The notes below the pieces were generated by a model. It was not told the origin of the DNA, did not search any database, and saw only the letters and a list, made by a program, of their open reading frames with translations. Both the position numbers and the translations under genes were made by a program. Positions 52,972 through 62,480 of a DNA stretch of 64,000 nucleotides are shown here, in pieces (within the stretch, counting starts at the first letter, position 1; the number at the start of each line of letters is the position of its first letter). The DNA comes from Marinicella rhabdoformis (GTDB taxonomy: Bacteria > Pseudomonadota > Gammaproteobacteria > Xanthomonadales > Marinicellaceae). Where the stretch lies: NCBI RefSeq assembly GCF_009671245.1, contig NZ_VTFS01000001.1, forward strand, positions 1,089,914-1,153,913, given 5' to 3'.

Positions 52972-53160
52972 TTAAAACCTTGGATACAAAAGGTACGATT
53001 CTTTTTTTTCAGCAAGGATGTCACCATAGACTTCATCCACATCCAAGACGGTTCCACAAACACAGGTCATTTTAGAGGCTTGCTCAAGCCACAAGAACGG
53101 CTTCAGGTATTTGCGCTCACATTCAACGCACTGTAACATCACTTTTTTGCTTTTTTTCAT
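52972..53160 (-). CDS. Small zinc-ribbon-like protein, tandem paralogue
   Basis: Protein of 62 residues: a basic start (MKKSKKVML), then QCVECERKYLKPFLW and KMTCVCGTVLDVDEVY, with the same cysteine pairs as its neighbour and a K/E-rich tail. The start at 53160 has a GGAGAGAAGG element. The DNA just upstream still aligns with the hydrophobic region of the neighbour (HLLLASCGEKV versus TLLLASFSEKV), but an in-frame stop cuts it off from any signal. So this copy may have lost its anchor and become cytosolic, or become a shortened relic still translated. Function unknown. Confidence 0.6.
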   Translation of the reverse strand: MKKSKKVMLQCVECERKYLKPFLWLEQASKMTCVCGTVLDVDEVYGDILAEKKESYLLYPRF

Positions 53161-53291
53161 TACCTTCTCTCCACAAGAAGCCAACAATAAGTGGTTTTAA
53201 AGACTTGAAAAACCACCGACCAATTGAAACAGAACCTACCGAATCAATTCACATAAATCATATGCTTAGACTGAAATAAATCAACAATTTT

Positions 53292-53330
53292 CAATCAAAA
53301 CAGCCATTAAATATGTCATTTAATGGCTGT
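53292..53330 (-). terminator. Terminator of the speD-speE-decarboxylase operon
   Basis: A perfect 12-bp stem CAGCCATTAAAT / ATTTAATGGCTG with a 5-nt loop lies just downstream of the decarboxylase stop. On the minus strand it is followed by TTTTGATTG. Confidence 0.85.
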
Positions 53331-53338
53331 GTTCTCTT

Positions 53339-54526
53339 TTATTTCATTGCCGCGGCTTTCAAGCACAAACTTTTGGGCTTGGCATACAAATTAAACACCG
53401 TTGCAGAAGCCATTGTATAAGCACCCACTTGGCTTGCCACCAATAAATCCCCCACAGCCAATTCTGGTAACAGTTTATCTTCATCAATCACATCAATGCT
53501 GTCACATGTGGGTCCCGCTAAAACACTGGGATACACTGGATTAGTGATGTCAAATGTTTTCAACGGTTTGATTGGGTACCTGGCATGATCAAACATTTGA
53601 CCACTGAGGGCACCATAAACACCGTCATCTAAATAATACCAAGTGCGTCCACCTCGATGTGCTTTGCCTACCACTGACATCAAATGTATGGCACTGGGTC
53701 CAGCAATAAAACGACCCGGTTCAGCCAGCAAACTCATGTGAGCCGGCATCAATGACAAGGCTTCATTGATGGGCTGGCAAAAAGACTCAATATCCATGGC
53801 AGGGCCATTGTATTCAATAGGAAATCCACCACCTATGTCCAAGATACTCCAATCAACCGACGGCATACTTTGAAATAATTCGGCACACATTTCAATCGCC
53901 TCAACATGGGCATAAGGTGATGGCACTTGTGAGCCCACATGAAAAGACACGCCCGCGATTTTTATCCCTAAATTTTGTGCGTGCCTCACCAAATCGGGTA
54001 CATGTGTCAACACACAGCCAAATTTTCGCGACAAATCCACCACGGCATCTTGATTTCGAAAGTTAACCCGAATCAACAGTTGAACCTGAGATTTATAGTC
54101 AACAAATTTATCTATTTCAGCCATGTTATCGACAACAAATATTCGACAGCCAAAACCAAGTGCGTACTGAATGTCACCGTCTTTTTTAATTGGGTGGGTG
54201 TGAATTGTTTGATCGGCACCTATGTGACAACTTTTCAACAAATCTATTTCACCATTGGTGGCTATATCAAAACCACAACCCAAATCATGTAAATGACGCA
54301 ACACTTCAGCATCAGGTAAAGCCTTGATGGCATAGCGCATTTTAACGCCAGGCAATGCCGAACTCAGCGCTTGGTATTGTGCCGCAATTTTGTCTTCATC
54401 TACGACAAACAAAGGGGTTCCATATTGTGCCGCCAATTCACTTAACTTGGTTGCACTGTAACCTTCGATCACATCTGATACCAGTTGATCGGCCAGGTGG
54501 TTTTTTAATTCAATAACAGCAGACAT
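53339..54526 (-). CDS. Ornithine/lysine decarboxylase, fold-type III PLP enzyme
   Basis: Cytosolic PLP enzyme of 395 residues with an alanine-racemase-like barrel. Seen: RYAIKALPDAEVL with the PLP lysine, FDIATNGEIDLL, the SFHVGSQ motif, the phosphate-binding ILDIGGGFPIEY, AEPGRFI, and the C-terminal GPTCDSIDVI with the catalytic cysteine. It most likely makes putrescine from ornithine to feed the SpeE encoded immediately upstream; lysine decarboxylation to cadaverine is an alternative. Start chosen as the ATG at 54526, which shares one base with the speE stop (TGATG) and has GGAG 7 nt upstream; a GTG three bases earlier is also possible. Confidence 0.9.
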   Translation of the reverse strand: MSAVIELKNHLADQLVSDVIEGYSATKLSELAAQYGTPLFVVDEDKIAAQYQALSSALPGVKMRYAIKALPDAEVLRHLHDLGCGFDIATNGEIDLLKSCHIGADQTIHTHPIKKDGDIQYALGFGCRIFVVDNMAEIDKFVDYKSQVQLLIRVNFRNQDAVVDLSRKFGCVLTHVPDLVRHAQNLGIKIAGVSFHVGSQVPSPYAHVEAIEMCAELFQSMPSVDWSILDIGGGFPIEYNGPAMDIESFCQPINEALSLMPAHMSLLAEPGRFIAGPSAIHLMSVVGKAHRGGRTWYYLDDGVYGALSGQMFDHARYPIKPLKTFDITNPVYPSVLAGPTCDSIDVIDEDKLLPELAVGDLLVASQVGAYTMASATVFNLYAKPKSLCLKAAAMK

Positions 54527-55377
54527 CACGCTACTCCTTTAATGGCTTGGTTAATATAGGCAGGCAATGCAAAAGCCGCCACATGAATATCAGGGTTGTA
54601 ATAATGGCAATTCAAGTCACAAACCCGTTGTTGCAAAACACTTGAATCCACCGATTTCAAGGCCAAATTGTTCGTTGCCCAAGCAAAGGCCATGATGCCA
54701 CCTACATAAGTTGGCACAGCCGCTGTATAGAAAGCGGCCTGTTTGAACTCAGATGACAGGCGTTGATAACTGGTAGTGACCTCATCCAATTGCATAAAGC
54801 TGACGCCATTTTGAGCAACAAATACACCACCCTGATTCAAGCAGCGATTGACGCCTTGATAAAAGGAGGATGTGAACAGCACTTCGCCAGGACCTATAGG
54901 ATCAGTGGAATCAGAAATGATGACATCAAACTGAACTTCTGTTTGATTAACGAAATGCACACCATCATCGATCACCACTTCAACCCGCGGGTCATCAAAA
55001 GCCCCTTGGGAATGGCCAGGCAAAAATTCGATACACATGTCGATCACAGCTTGGTCAATTTCTACTTGAATCACCTGTTCTACTGATTTATGTTTCAAGA
55101 CTTCACGCAGAATGCCTCCGTCACCGCCACCAATAATCAAAACATTTTTAGCAGACCCATGGGCCAACATCGGCACGTGTGTCATCATCTCATGGTAAAT
55201 GAATTCATCTTTTTCGGTGGTCTGAATGATGCCATCTAATGCCATTACCGTGCCCCACTGTTGGTTATTGAAAATAACCAAATGTTGATGATCAGTCCGG
55301 TGTTCAAACAACACTTCTTCAACTTTAAACTGTTGGCCCCAGCTTGGGTATAAGCGCTCTAAATACGAACCATTCAT
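54526..55377 (-). CDS. speE: Spermidine synthase SpeE
   Basis: Cytosolic aminopropyltransferase of 283 residues that joins putrescine with decarboxylated S-adenosylmethionine to give spermidine. Motifs: [41 protein letters not shown] (SAM-binding loop), [22 protein letters not shown], and the catalytic-Asp [15 protein letters not shown]. The length and fold are standard. The ATG at 55377 overlaps the speD stop (ATGA), and the stop overlaps the next start by 1 nt, so all three genes are translated together. The arrangement gives a full ornithine to spermidine route. Confidence 0.95.
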   Translation of the reverse strand: MNGSYLERLYPSWGQQFKVEEVLFEHRTDHQHLVIFNNQQWGTVMALDGIIQTTEKDEFIYHEMMTHVPMLAHGSAKNVLIIGGGDGGILREVLKHKSVEQVIQVEIDQAVIDMCIEFLPGHSQGAFDDPRVEVVIDDGVHFVNQTEVQFDVIISDSTDPIGPGEVLFTSSFYQGVNRCLNQGGVFVAQNGVSFMQLDEVTTSYQRLSSEFKQAAFYTAAVPTYVGGIMAFAWATNNLALKSVDSSVLQQRVCDLNCHYYNPDIHVAAFALPAYINQAIKGVA

Positions 55378-55895
55378 TTCATTTTTCCACGACGGAAGTT
55401 ATCCACATCTACGTTATTTGGCGTGAAGTATTTTTCCAATACTTTAATCGCTTTTTCAGGTTTTGCATCACCACACATGAACACATCAAATGCAGCAAAA
55501 TTCTTCTCCGGCCACGTGTGAACGCTGATGTGCGACTCTGCCAAAACAGCGACTCCAGAGATACCACCATTGGGCGTAAAATGATGTAAGTGAATATGAA
55601 GCAATGTGGCACCAGACTGTTTTACAGCTTCTCGCATCGCCGCCTCCATATGTGCCAACTCGTCTAATCGAGAAGCTTCCCAAAGGTCAATGATTAAATG
55701 GGTTCCAGCAAACACTTCACCATCACGGTGGATAAAATGATCTAAGCGGTCATCAGCTTCAGCTTGGTTGAAAGTTGGCCATTGATTGGCTTGGATGTCG
55801 TTTGCCACTTGTTGCAGTGCTTCGACATTGTGTACCCTATCCAGATTAACTGGGGCCTGATCAGGCGCATTTATGATGTTGTTTTTGTTCATCAT
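55374..55895 (-). CDS. speD: S-adenosylmethionine decarboxylase proenzyme SpeD
   Basis: Proenzyme of 173 residues that self-cleaves to form a pyruvoyl cofactor and then decarboxylates SAM to give the aminopropyl donor. The class 1 (SpeH-like) motif [14 protein letters not shown] contains the cleavage serine; [14 protein letters not shown] provides the catalytic Cys. A roughly 50-residue N-terminal extension precedes [13 protein letters not shown]. Two starts are possible: GTG at 55904 or ATG at 55895; the latter was chosen. It leads the speD-speE-decarboxylase operon. About 200 nt of non-coding leader precede it, with a GCACTT / AAGTGC hairpin, which might be regulatory. Confidence 0.92.
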   Translation of the reverse strand: MMNKNNIINAPDQAPVNLDRVHNVEALQQVANDIQANQWPTFNQAEADDRLDHFIHRDGEVFAGTHLIIDLWEASRLDELAHMEAAMREAVKQSGATLLHIHLHHFTPNGGISGVAVLAESHISVHTWPEKNFAAFDVFMCGDAKPEKAIKVLEKYFTPNNVDVDNFRRGKMK

Positions 55896-56062
55896 TTTTC
55901 TCACTTAAAAACACCAAGACCTGAACAGCCTTGAAAAAAGTCCGGCATGGTATTTAACCAGCCTCGCAAAAAAAACCAAGCACCCTGAAGCACTTGAAAA
56001 AAAGTGCGCGAATTTTCTACAGATTCGAAAATAAAAGCAAGAAAAAAATTTCACTTTTAACA

Positions 56063-56071
56063 TGATACAAT
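56063..56071 (+). promoter_or_regulatory. Extended -10 candidate for acs
   Basis: TGATACAAT, a TGn plus TACAAT extended -10, 38 nt upstream of the acs start. The same nine bases occur upstream of the DMT gene (20186-20194). The -35 position is A-rich and not consensus. Confidence 0.4.
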
Positions 56072-56108
56072 CAAAATTAATTTTCACCCGTTTGACCCAA
56101 ATTCCATC

Positions 56109-58061
56109 ATGAAAAATTTGTACCCAGCCAACACCACAAACCCCTCGCACTGTAAGCCTGATGAATACCAACAAATGTACAAACAATCGATTGAAAACAA
56201 TGAAGCTTTTTGGCAACAACAGGCGCAACATAGACTTCACTGGGATAAAGCATTCACACAGGTCAAAGATGTGTCTTTTGACCTTGATGACCTGCACATC
56301 AAATGGTTTGCTGATGGTGAATTGAATGCCTGCTACAACTGTGTAGACCGTCATTTGGATAACAAGGCTGATCAAACAGCCATCATCTGGCAAGGTGATG
56401 AACCAAGCCAAAACCAACACATCACATATACCGACTTGCATCGAGAAGTGTCTCGCTTTGCCAACACATTGAAAAAACTCGGTGTGGTCAAAGGCGACCG
56501 CGTGACCTTGTACATGCCAATGATTCCTGAAGCGGCTTATGCCATGTTGGCTTGTGCCCGAATTGGCGCTGTACATTCTGTGGTATTTGGTGGTTTTTCT
56601 CCTGAAGCTTTGGCCGGCCGAATCATAGATTGTGACTCAAAGCTGGTCATCACAGCTGACCAAGCCGTTCGCGGCGGTAAAGCCATTCCCTTGAAAGCCA
56701 ATGTCGATGCGGCGGCGAACAAGCCCGGTGTCAAAGACCATTTAAAAGCGGTGCTGGTAGTTAAGACCTCAAATCAAGAAACCGAATGGCATGATCACGA
56801 TCATTGGTACCATGAAGCTTCAAAAGATGTCAGTGAAGACTGCCACTGTGAAACCATGAATGCCGAAGACCCACTGTTTATTTTATATACATCAGGTTCA
56901 ACTGGTCAGCCCAAAGGCGTGCTGCATACCACCGGTGGCTATTTATTGTATGCAGGCATCACCCATGAATATGTGTTTGATTATCAAGCAGGCGATGTCT
57001 ATTGGTGCACAGCTGATGTTGGCTGGATTACAGGCCACAGTTATGTGGTTTATGGTCCTTTGTCGAATGGTGCCACCACTTTGATGTTTGAAGGCGTACC
57101 GAATTACCCTGATGAAAGCCGCTTTTGGCAAATCTGCGATCAACACCAAGTCAACATCTGCTACACCGCACCGACCGCCATCCGCGCTTTGATGAAAGCT
57201 GGCGATGAAGCCGTCTCAAAAACCGACCGCAGCAGTTTGCGCATACTCGGCACCGTCGGTGAACCCATCAACCCAGAAGCTTGGCGTTGGTACCATGAAG
57301 TGGTTGGCGACTCACGCTGCCCTATTGTAGATACTTGGTGGCAAACCGAAACCGGCGGCATCATGATCACACCTTTACCCGGTGCCACAGACTTAAAACC
57401 CGGCTCAGCCGCGCGACCCTTTTTTGGTATTGAACCGGCTTTGCTTGATGCCGATGGCAACGAAGTGTTGAATGACTCAAAAACAGGTGAGGCTAAAGGA
57501 AACTTGGTCATCAAAGGCTCATGGCCTGGACAAATGCGCACCGTTTATGGCGACCACCAACGCATGAAAGACACTTATTTTTCAGCATTCAAAGGCGTTT
57601 ACACCACCGGTGATGCAGCCAAACGCGATGCAGATGGTTATTATTGGATCACAGGGCGCACCGATGATGTACTGAATGTTTCTGGCCACCGATTGGGAAC
57701 GGCTGAAGTCGAAAGTGCTTTGGTTTCACATCCGAGTGTCGCAGAAGCGGCCGTGGTCGGTTGTCCCCATGACATCAAAGGCCAGGCGATTTATGCCTAT
57801 GTTTCCCTGATGGATGGCGTGTCAGAAAGTGATGATTTACGCAATGAATTGGTTCAATGGGTGCGTCAAGAAATCGGCCCGATTGCCACACCAGAACACA
57901 TCCAATGGGCACCGGCTTTACCGAAAACACGCTCAGGTAAAATCATGCGCCGCATCTTAAGAAAAATTGCCGCCAATGATTATCAAAACCTCGGCGACAC
58001 TTCGACCTTAGCCGAACCTGCTGTTGTTAAAGATTTAATCAATAATCGGCAGATTCGATAA
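56109..58061 (+). CDS. acs: Acetyl-CoA synthetase
   Basis: Cytosolic AMP-forming enzyme of 650 residues that activates acetate to acetyl-CoA. Core motifs: the P-loop [15 protein letters not shown], the adenylate motif [42 protein letters not shown], and the C-terminal acetylation-site context [11 protein letters not shown] (Lys near 609), through which protein acetylation silences the enzyme in relatives. The N-terminal ACS domain begins [14 protein letters not shown]. It is divergent from speD with a 213-nt gap. It converges on the A/B cluster, whose last gene ends 12 nt beyond its stop, with no terminator hairpin between. Confidence 0.97.
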   Translation: MKNLYPANTTNPSHCKPDEYQQMYKQSIENNEAFWQQQAQHRLHWDKAFTQVKDVSFDLDDLHIKWFADGELNACYNCVDRHLDNKADQTAIIWQGDEPSQNQHITYTDLHREVSRFANTLKKLGVVKGDRVTLYMPMIPEAAYAMLACARIGAVHSVVFGGFSPEALAGRIIDCDSKLVITADQAVRGGKAIPLKANVDAAANKPGVKDHLKAVLVVKTSNQETEWHDHDHWYHEASKDVSEDCHCETMNAEDPLFILYTSGSTGQPKGVLHTTGGYLLYAGITHEYVFDYQAGDVYWCTADVGWITGHSYVVYGPLSNGATTLMFEGVPNYPDESRFWQICDQHQVNICYTAPTAIRALMKAGDEAVSKTDRSSLRILGTVGEPINPEAWRWYHEVVGDSRCPIVDTWWQTETGGIMITPLPGATDLKPGSAARPFFGIEPALLDADGNEVLNDSKTGEAKGNLVIKGSWPGQMRTVYGDHQRMKDTYFSAFKGVYTTGDAAKRDADGYYWITGRTDDVLNVSGHRLGTAEVESALVSHPSVAEAAVVGCPHDIKGQAIYAYVSLMDGVSESDDLRNELVQWVRQEIGPIATPEHIQWAPALPKTRSGKIMRRILRKIAANDYQNLGDTSTLAEPAVVKDLINNRQIR

Positions 58062-58073
58062 TCTGGACATACC

Positions 58074-58964
58074 TCACATGTTCTGACTGTAATAAGCTTT
58101 CAAAGCCTCAACATCCATTCTCATGCCGGGCGTCAAAAAAACATCAGCCCATTGAGGGTACGTTAAACCACAGGCTTTTGGCATTTCTAAGCATGTTGAC
58201 ATCATAAAATGACTGCTTGCTATGCATTCATATGTCGACCCACGTTCACAAGCCATCAAACGCAGCGTAACGTCAGCCAACTGCCTCATATAAATAAATT
58301 GTCCACCTAAAATATCTTGCTCTGGCCGCCTTTGCTTAACCCCCCAGCTTTGCATGCCGCGTGAAGCGACACTCAATGCTTCAAAATCACCAGTTTGCTG
58401 CGCAGCCACAAGGTCTGATTGGGCTTGTTGAAAACCTTCAAGAGCGTTGAATGGCTTGTGACTGCCTGATTGACGTTGAAGATTGGCTGCCTTTAAAGAT
58501 TTTCCCTTTTCTGACGTGGCTGGAATGCTGTTGATTTGCTGCAAGTTTGAGGCCAAAACAGGATACTGTTCAGTCCAGCTCAGACATTGCGCTTCATATT
58601 CAATGATCAAAGGTTTCAGCTTCACATAGTCGTTTCTTTTTGATAATTTTTCATCAAAATCAATTTGTTTACATTGATTCAAACGGTTTTTAATGGCCAA
58701 AGCTGCCAAAAAGGGATCCTCATTTAATTCTGATTGACTGACTTCTTGATAAATAAGATCTGCCACATTTTCACGTTTTGGAGCATCACCTTTGTTTTTA
58801 TTAACAACCAAAGGTGCTGATATAACTTCTGACTGAAGCTCAATGGGTTTGCTAATCACATGAGTTGGTTTCTCAGGTTCAACCTTTTGCTGATTCTGTG
58901 CGAACCCAAACCATAAAACCAGAAGCCCAATGACAATTAATACAACGATTAACTTATGGTGCAT
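58074..58964 (-). CDS. A-type membrane-anchored cysteine protein, copy 1
   Basis: Unrecognised protein of 296 residues, last gene of a repeated A/B series. A short basic start (MHHK) is followed by one hydrophobic helix (VVLIVIGLLVLWFGFA) and a polar linker, suggesting a single-pass anchor with the body exported. Two cysteines occur near residues 100 and 135 (NRLNQCKQID, YEAQCLSW), then IPATSEKGK, and a C-terminal C-x7-C-x10-C-x6-C block ending ACGLTYPQW. The ATG at 58964 has a GGAG element and overlaps the upstream B gene by 11 nt; a longer frame to 59003 is less likely. Related to 60278 and 62470. Function unknown. Confidence 0.72.
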   Translation of the reverse strand: MHHKLIVVLIVIGLLVLWFGFAQNQQKVEPEKPTHVISKPIELQSEVISAPLVVNKNKGDAPKRENVADLIYQEVSQSELNEDPFLAALAIKNRLNQCKQIDFDEKLSKRNDYVKLKPLIIEYEAQCLSWTEQYPVLASNLQQINSIPATSEKGKSLKAANLQRQSGSHKPFNALEGFQQAQSDLVAAQQTGDFEALSVASRGMQSWGVKQRRPEQDILGGQFIYMRQLADVTLRLMACERGSTYECIASSHFMMSTCLEMPKACGLTYPQWADVFLTPGMRMDVEALKAYYSQNM

Positions 58965-60288
58965 AAAACTGCTCCATAGCCACCAACATCCAATCGACAT
59001 CAAATAATTGACCAGCGGTTAAATGGCCATTGAAATAATAGTCCATCACACTTAGACCACAGGCATCGTTTTTACCAGCACCATACAAGCCCAAACACTT
59101 GGATATCATGATTGGACTTTCTGGGCCACAATCGGCTCCCAAACCACAATAATACAGCTCGTTCACTGCGACCATGGTGATAAAGTAAGCGAACTTGTTA
59201 CCCGATGTTAAGTTGACCGCGTGCATGAATTTTGAACTTGGTGTTTGGTATTGATATGTGTAACTGTTTTGCTCATCTAATAAATAAAAATATTCAGCCA
59301 AGTTTTTGTGTGAAAAACCATACATCACTGAAAAACCCGGGGTCAGCTCTAGAATGAATTTTGCCAATAAATAGACATCAGGATCATGACTGAAGATTTG
59401 CTTTTCTGCTGCCATCAGAACGGCTTCCAAATCATTGATCGCCGCTTGGGCAAGAGAAACACCTTTAAATTTTTGTTCTTTGAGTTGTTGGTTAATCTCA
59501 GCAATTTGTGCGTATATTGGTTTATTGTGTGCAATTACAGCCTCATCGTCTAATGCGCCAATGGTTATTACTGTAGAAAACAGTTGCTTGACTCTTTGCT
59601 TTGCTTCTTGGATTTGTTGTTCAGTCCAAGTGTCTTTTCCTTGCATTGATTCAACCACTTTTGTCGTTAAATCAGGTAATTGTTGCTGAATTTTCAACAG
59701 GGCTTTGAGCTGTTTTTCTTTTTTCGACGCCGTTTTTTTAATCAACAACATATTCAACAATGAAACATCCATATAACTGACATAAGTATCTTGTGCTGCA
59801 GTTGCTTGCCACTTTTCAATCAATGATTCACACTGGTTCGCATAGGCTGTCGCCATTGCTGCTTTGGGCTCTGGCAAGGATAAATCCATGGCACCATATC
59901 CCTGCCTGACTAAGTTTTCTTGTTCCTTTTCCCAAATATGATCAACATAGTCAAACGCTTTTTTCTCATACTTTGCCCTGCGCCAACTTATGATATACCT
60001 TTCACAGAGCAAAGCTTGACGGTACATGCGGTACAGCGCCATAAAAGACAAAGCATCAAAGTCAATGGCGCCCTCTTTTACTTGGTATTCTGGTATTACA
60101 GCTTGTTCTTGATCGCTTGTCTTTTTTTCCTTTGGCTTTTTATTGTGTTCTATTTTTTCTTTAACATTTTCCTTTACAGGTGATGCTGGCATAGGCGATT
60201 TCTTGTTGTCGGTTTCAGCCTTAAAAAGCAACCAAACTAATGCAAAGAGAACAACTATTTCTACAACAAGAAATCTCTTATTTTTCAT
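58954..60288 (-). CDS. B-type membrane-anchored cysteine protein, copy 1
   Basis: Unrecognised protein of 444 residues. An N-terminal anchor (FLVVEIVVLFALVWLLF) is followed by a K/E/P-rich linker and an all-helical body. The linker contains KPKEKKTSDQEQ. The cysteine pair appears at QALLCERY and YANQCESL. A long helical, Q/K-rich stretch (MLLIKKTASKKEKQLKALL and beyond) may form a coiled coil. The end has the block C-x5-C-x10-C-x11-C (YYCGLGADC ... KNDACGLS). Related to 61173 and 63374. Both its start and stop overlap neighbours by 11 nt, so it is translated in a chain. Likely in the envelope; function unknown. Confidence 0.74.
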   Translation of the reverse strand: MKNKRFLVVEIVVLFALVWLLFKAETDNKKSPMPASPVKENVKEKIEHNKKPKEKKTSDQEQAVIPEYQVKEGAIDFDALSFMALYRMYRQALLCERYIISWRRAKYEKKAFDYVDHIWEKEQENLVRQGYGAMDLSLPEPKAAMATAYANQCESLIEKWQATAAQDTYVSYMDVSLLNMLLIKKTASKKEKQLKALLKIQQQLPDLTTKVVESMQGKDTWTEQQIQEAKQRVKQLFSTVITIGALDDEAVIAHNKPIYAQIAEINQQLKEQKFKGVSLAQAAINDLEAVLMAAEKQIFSHDPDVYLLAKFILELTPGFSVMYGFSHKNLAEYFYLLDEQNSYTYQYQTPSSKFMHAVNLTSGNKFAYFITMVAVNELYYCGLGADCGPESPIMISKCLGLYGAGKNDACGLSVMDYYFNGHLTAGQLFDVDWMLVAMEQFYAP

Positions 60289-61183
60289 TGATATACTGCC
60301 CTTGGGCTTTTAAATGTTCCAACACCAATACCACGTCTTGTTTCATCCCCGGCATGAAATTTTGCTCAAACCACTGTTGATAAGTTAGCCCGCAATATGA
60401 CTCATTTGATGAGCATTTATTGAGCATCAGCCAACTCCCAGCACCACAAAATTCTTCTTGGCTATATTCACAAGAGAGTAAATCCACCGCCGTGCTGAAT
60501 ACCAAGTCTGAATAAGCATTGTTTTGATCAAAAGCTGCGGTCAGTTCTTCATCCACATAAACTGAATGGGTCATGATGTAATCCAAAACATAAGGGTTTT
60601 TTTCTTTCAAGCCTTGCTCAAAAATATCTGCCGCATAATTGACCCGTTCAATTGGGTCGGTTAACTGAGTGAATGCCCTGATCAAATGGCCTAATTGACT
60701 CATTGCTGGTAATTCATTGCTTTTTTGGTTCCACATCAGTTTGGCAGACAACATGGGAAACCGGGCTTTCCACTGCTGACATTGCTCTTGTTTCTTGCTT
60801 AAAATACCTTCACCTTTTTCGGATTTGCTGAGTTGATATTTCATAAATTCAGCATCAAGCAAATCACATTCTGTGGCCCTTATATGCAATGAAAATCCTT
60901 CCACATAAACATCGTCACTGAACAACTGCGATGATGCTTCTGACACCAGTAAATCTTCGTCTTCTGCGGTGAGGCCCGTTACAGCAGGCAAATAATCCAA
61001 CACTGTTGTTGGCTCGGGTAATGGTTCGGCTTCAATTCTGGGCTCAGCAACCTTTGTTACTTTTTCTTCTTGATTTAAAACCTTTGGCTGAATTTGTGGC
61101 TTTGTTTGAGACGTTATTTTGGACATGTAAATCCAAGACGTCAAAGCCAATATTATCAACACAATGATCACCCTACGAACCAT
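60278..61183 (-). CDS. A-type membrane-anchored cysteine protein, copy 2
   Basis: Unrecognised protein of 301 residues. The start MVRR and one hydrophobic helix (VIIVLIILALTSWIYM) make a single-pass anchor; a linker rich in K, P and E follows. The paired cysteines are at IRATECDL and QEQCQQW, the shared segment here reads ELPAMSQLG (IPATSE in the other A copies), and the C-terminal block is C-x7-C-x10-C-x6-C with NESYCGLTYQQWFEQ and FMPGMKQDV. The start overlaps the B gene at 61173 by 11 nt, and its stop overlaps the next B gene by 11 nt. The A copies differ by many residues outside the landmarks, which suggests old duplication. Confidence 0.74.
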   Translation of the reverse strand: MVRRVIIVLIILALTSWIYMSKITSQTKPQIQPKVLNQEEKVTKVAEPRIEAEPLPEPTTVLDYLPAVTGLTAEDEDLLVSEASSQLFSDDVYVEGFSLHIRATECDLLDAEFMKYQLSKSEKGEGILSKKQEQCQQWKARFPMLSAKLMWNQKSNELPAMSQLGHLIRAFTQLTDPIERVNYAADIFEQGLKEKNPYVLDYIMTHSVYVDEELTAAFDQNNAYSDLVFSTAVDLLSCEYSQEEFCGAGSWLMLNKCSSNESYCGLTYQQWFEQNFMPGMKQDVVLVLEHLKAQGQYINEK

Positions 61184-62480
61184 ATTCCACCTCCATCAGC
61201 TCCATGATCAGTTGAACATCTTGCATCAGTGCGGGTGAAACATAACCAGAGTTATAAAAAGTGACCAAGTCCTTACCACAAGCGGCTTCGGTCTTTTTAA
61301 ATCCACCAAAGCCCAAACAATATGAGGTCATCAGCAAACCATTCTCGCTACAATCTTCTCCCAATGCACACAGGTATAATACCCCTGCTGGTACCGCAGC
61401 TTGGTTCAATACATGACGTTCACTCATGCCCAACAGCTTTAACATCCTTTCACCTGGCGTGGTGTATTGAACACCGTATTCTTTACGAAAGAAATCATAC
61501 CAAAGCACACCCAAGCCAGAATAATCAGACTGCATTTCTGCTGTGGTTTTGGCCAAATAAAACACATCAGAATCAATGCTTTTTAATTTGGCATTAGCCT
61601 CTGCATACAAAGCCATTAATTCGCCAATAAGATACTTGATTGCTGTTTTGTCTTTATGTTTTTGTGAGGCTAATTGTTGCATCAATGTTTTTAGTTCTTG
61701 CTTCAACTCATCATTGTTTACTGTGTTCTGCGCATTGGCCGCCATTTGTTGCATCAGGTTTTTTATGTTTTGTTCTTGTGCTGCAATTTCAGCACCTGTC
61801 CAAGTATTTTCACCCTGGTGTAAGGCGATGATTTCCGCTTGCACGCTAGTAATACCTTGCTGAACCATCAACATGGCCTTGATGCTTTTTTCTTTATTGC
61901 TTTCAGCAGCCATGTCCATCAAAACATTAAGCAACACAATTTTAGGGTCACTTTTGGCCAATGCATTCGCTTTCAGTGACTGACTGCTTTCAAACTTTTC
62001 AACGAACGCAATCACTTGATCACATTCAGCAATATAGGCATCCAGCCTGTGTAACTGTTCATCAGATGTTACTTCAGGTTCACCCAAACGCCTTTGTGTT
62101 GCCGTCATTTGAGCCAAAAAGTGAGTCGAATAATCAAACACCAAAGCATTATCATCACCTTTATGTCGAAAAGGTGAATTTAAGTAAGGTTGGCACAACT
62201 GCGCCCATTGGTATTTGCGATAAACTTGTAAATAACTTATCTCAGCAACAATCACGGTTTTTGGTTCAGTAACTTTTAAAGTATCATTCGTAACAGCTTG
62301 GGTCATATCTTGTGATTGATCAATCACAACTTTACCCGCGTTCTTGGCAGAATTTTTAACAGCTTGCAATGTAACAAGGTTTGCTGAATTGTTTTTTTGA
62401 GGTTGTTCCTGATAGCTGAAAAAAAACCACAATAAAAAAGCTGTTATCAACAAAACCAAAAGGATACGCTTAATCAACAT
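61173..62480 (-). CDS. B-type membrane-anchored cysteine protein, copy 2
   Basis: Unrecognised protein of 435 residues. The anchor (IKRILLVLLITAFLLWFFF) is followed by a Q/N/T-rich linker, a helical body with cysteines at WAQLCQPY and YIAECDQV, and repeated helical stretches with Q and A (LMQQMAANAQNTVNNDELKQ). The end has the block C-x5-C-x10-C-x11-C (YLCALGEDC ... TEAACGKD). The frame is open to 62495, but the ATG at 62480 was chosen because it gives an 11-nt overlap with the upstream A gene, as at the other junctions; the upstream GGAGAAG sits close to it. Role unknown. Confidence 0.72.
   Translation of the reverse strand: MLIKRILLVLLITAFLLWFFFSYQEQPQKNNSANLVTLQAVKNSAKNAGKVVIDQSQDMTQAVTNDTLKVTEPKTVIVAEISYLQVYRKYQWAQLCQPYLNSPFRHKGDDNALVFDYSTHFLAQMTATQRRLGEPEVTSDEQLHRLDAYIAECDQVIAFVEKFESSQSLKANALAKSDPKIVLLNVLMDMAAESNKEKSIKAMLMVQQGITSVQAEIIALHQGENTWTGAEIAAQEQNIKNLMQQMAANAQNTVNNDELKQELKTLMQQLASQKHKDKTAIKYLIGELMALYAEANAKLKSIDSDVFYLAKTTAEMQSDYSGLGVLWYDFFRKEYGVQYTTPGERMLKLLGMSERHVLNQAAVPAGVLYLCALGEDCSENGLLMTSYCLGFGGFKKTEAACGKDLVTFYNSGYVSPALMQDVQLIMELMEVEYGS

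Noticed and set aside
55905-56576. 223-codon minus-strand ORF
   Set aside because: It is antisense to the start of acs and the promoter region; composition (F-, V- and C-rich) is that of a shadow frame and acs is certain.
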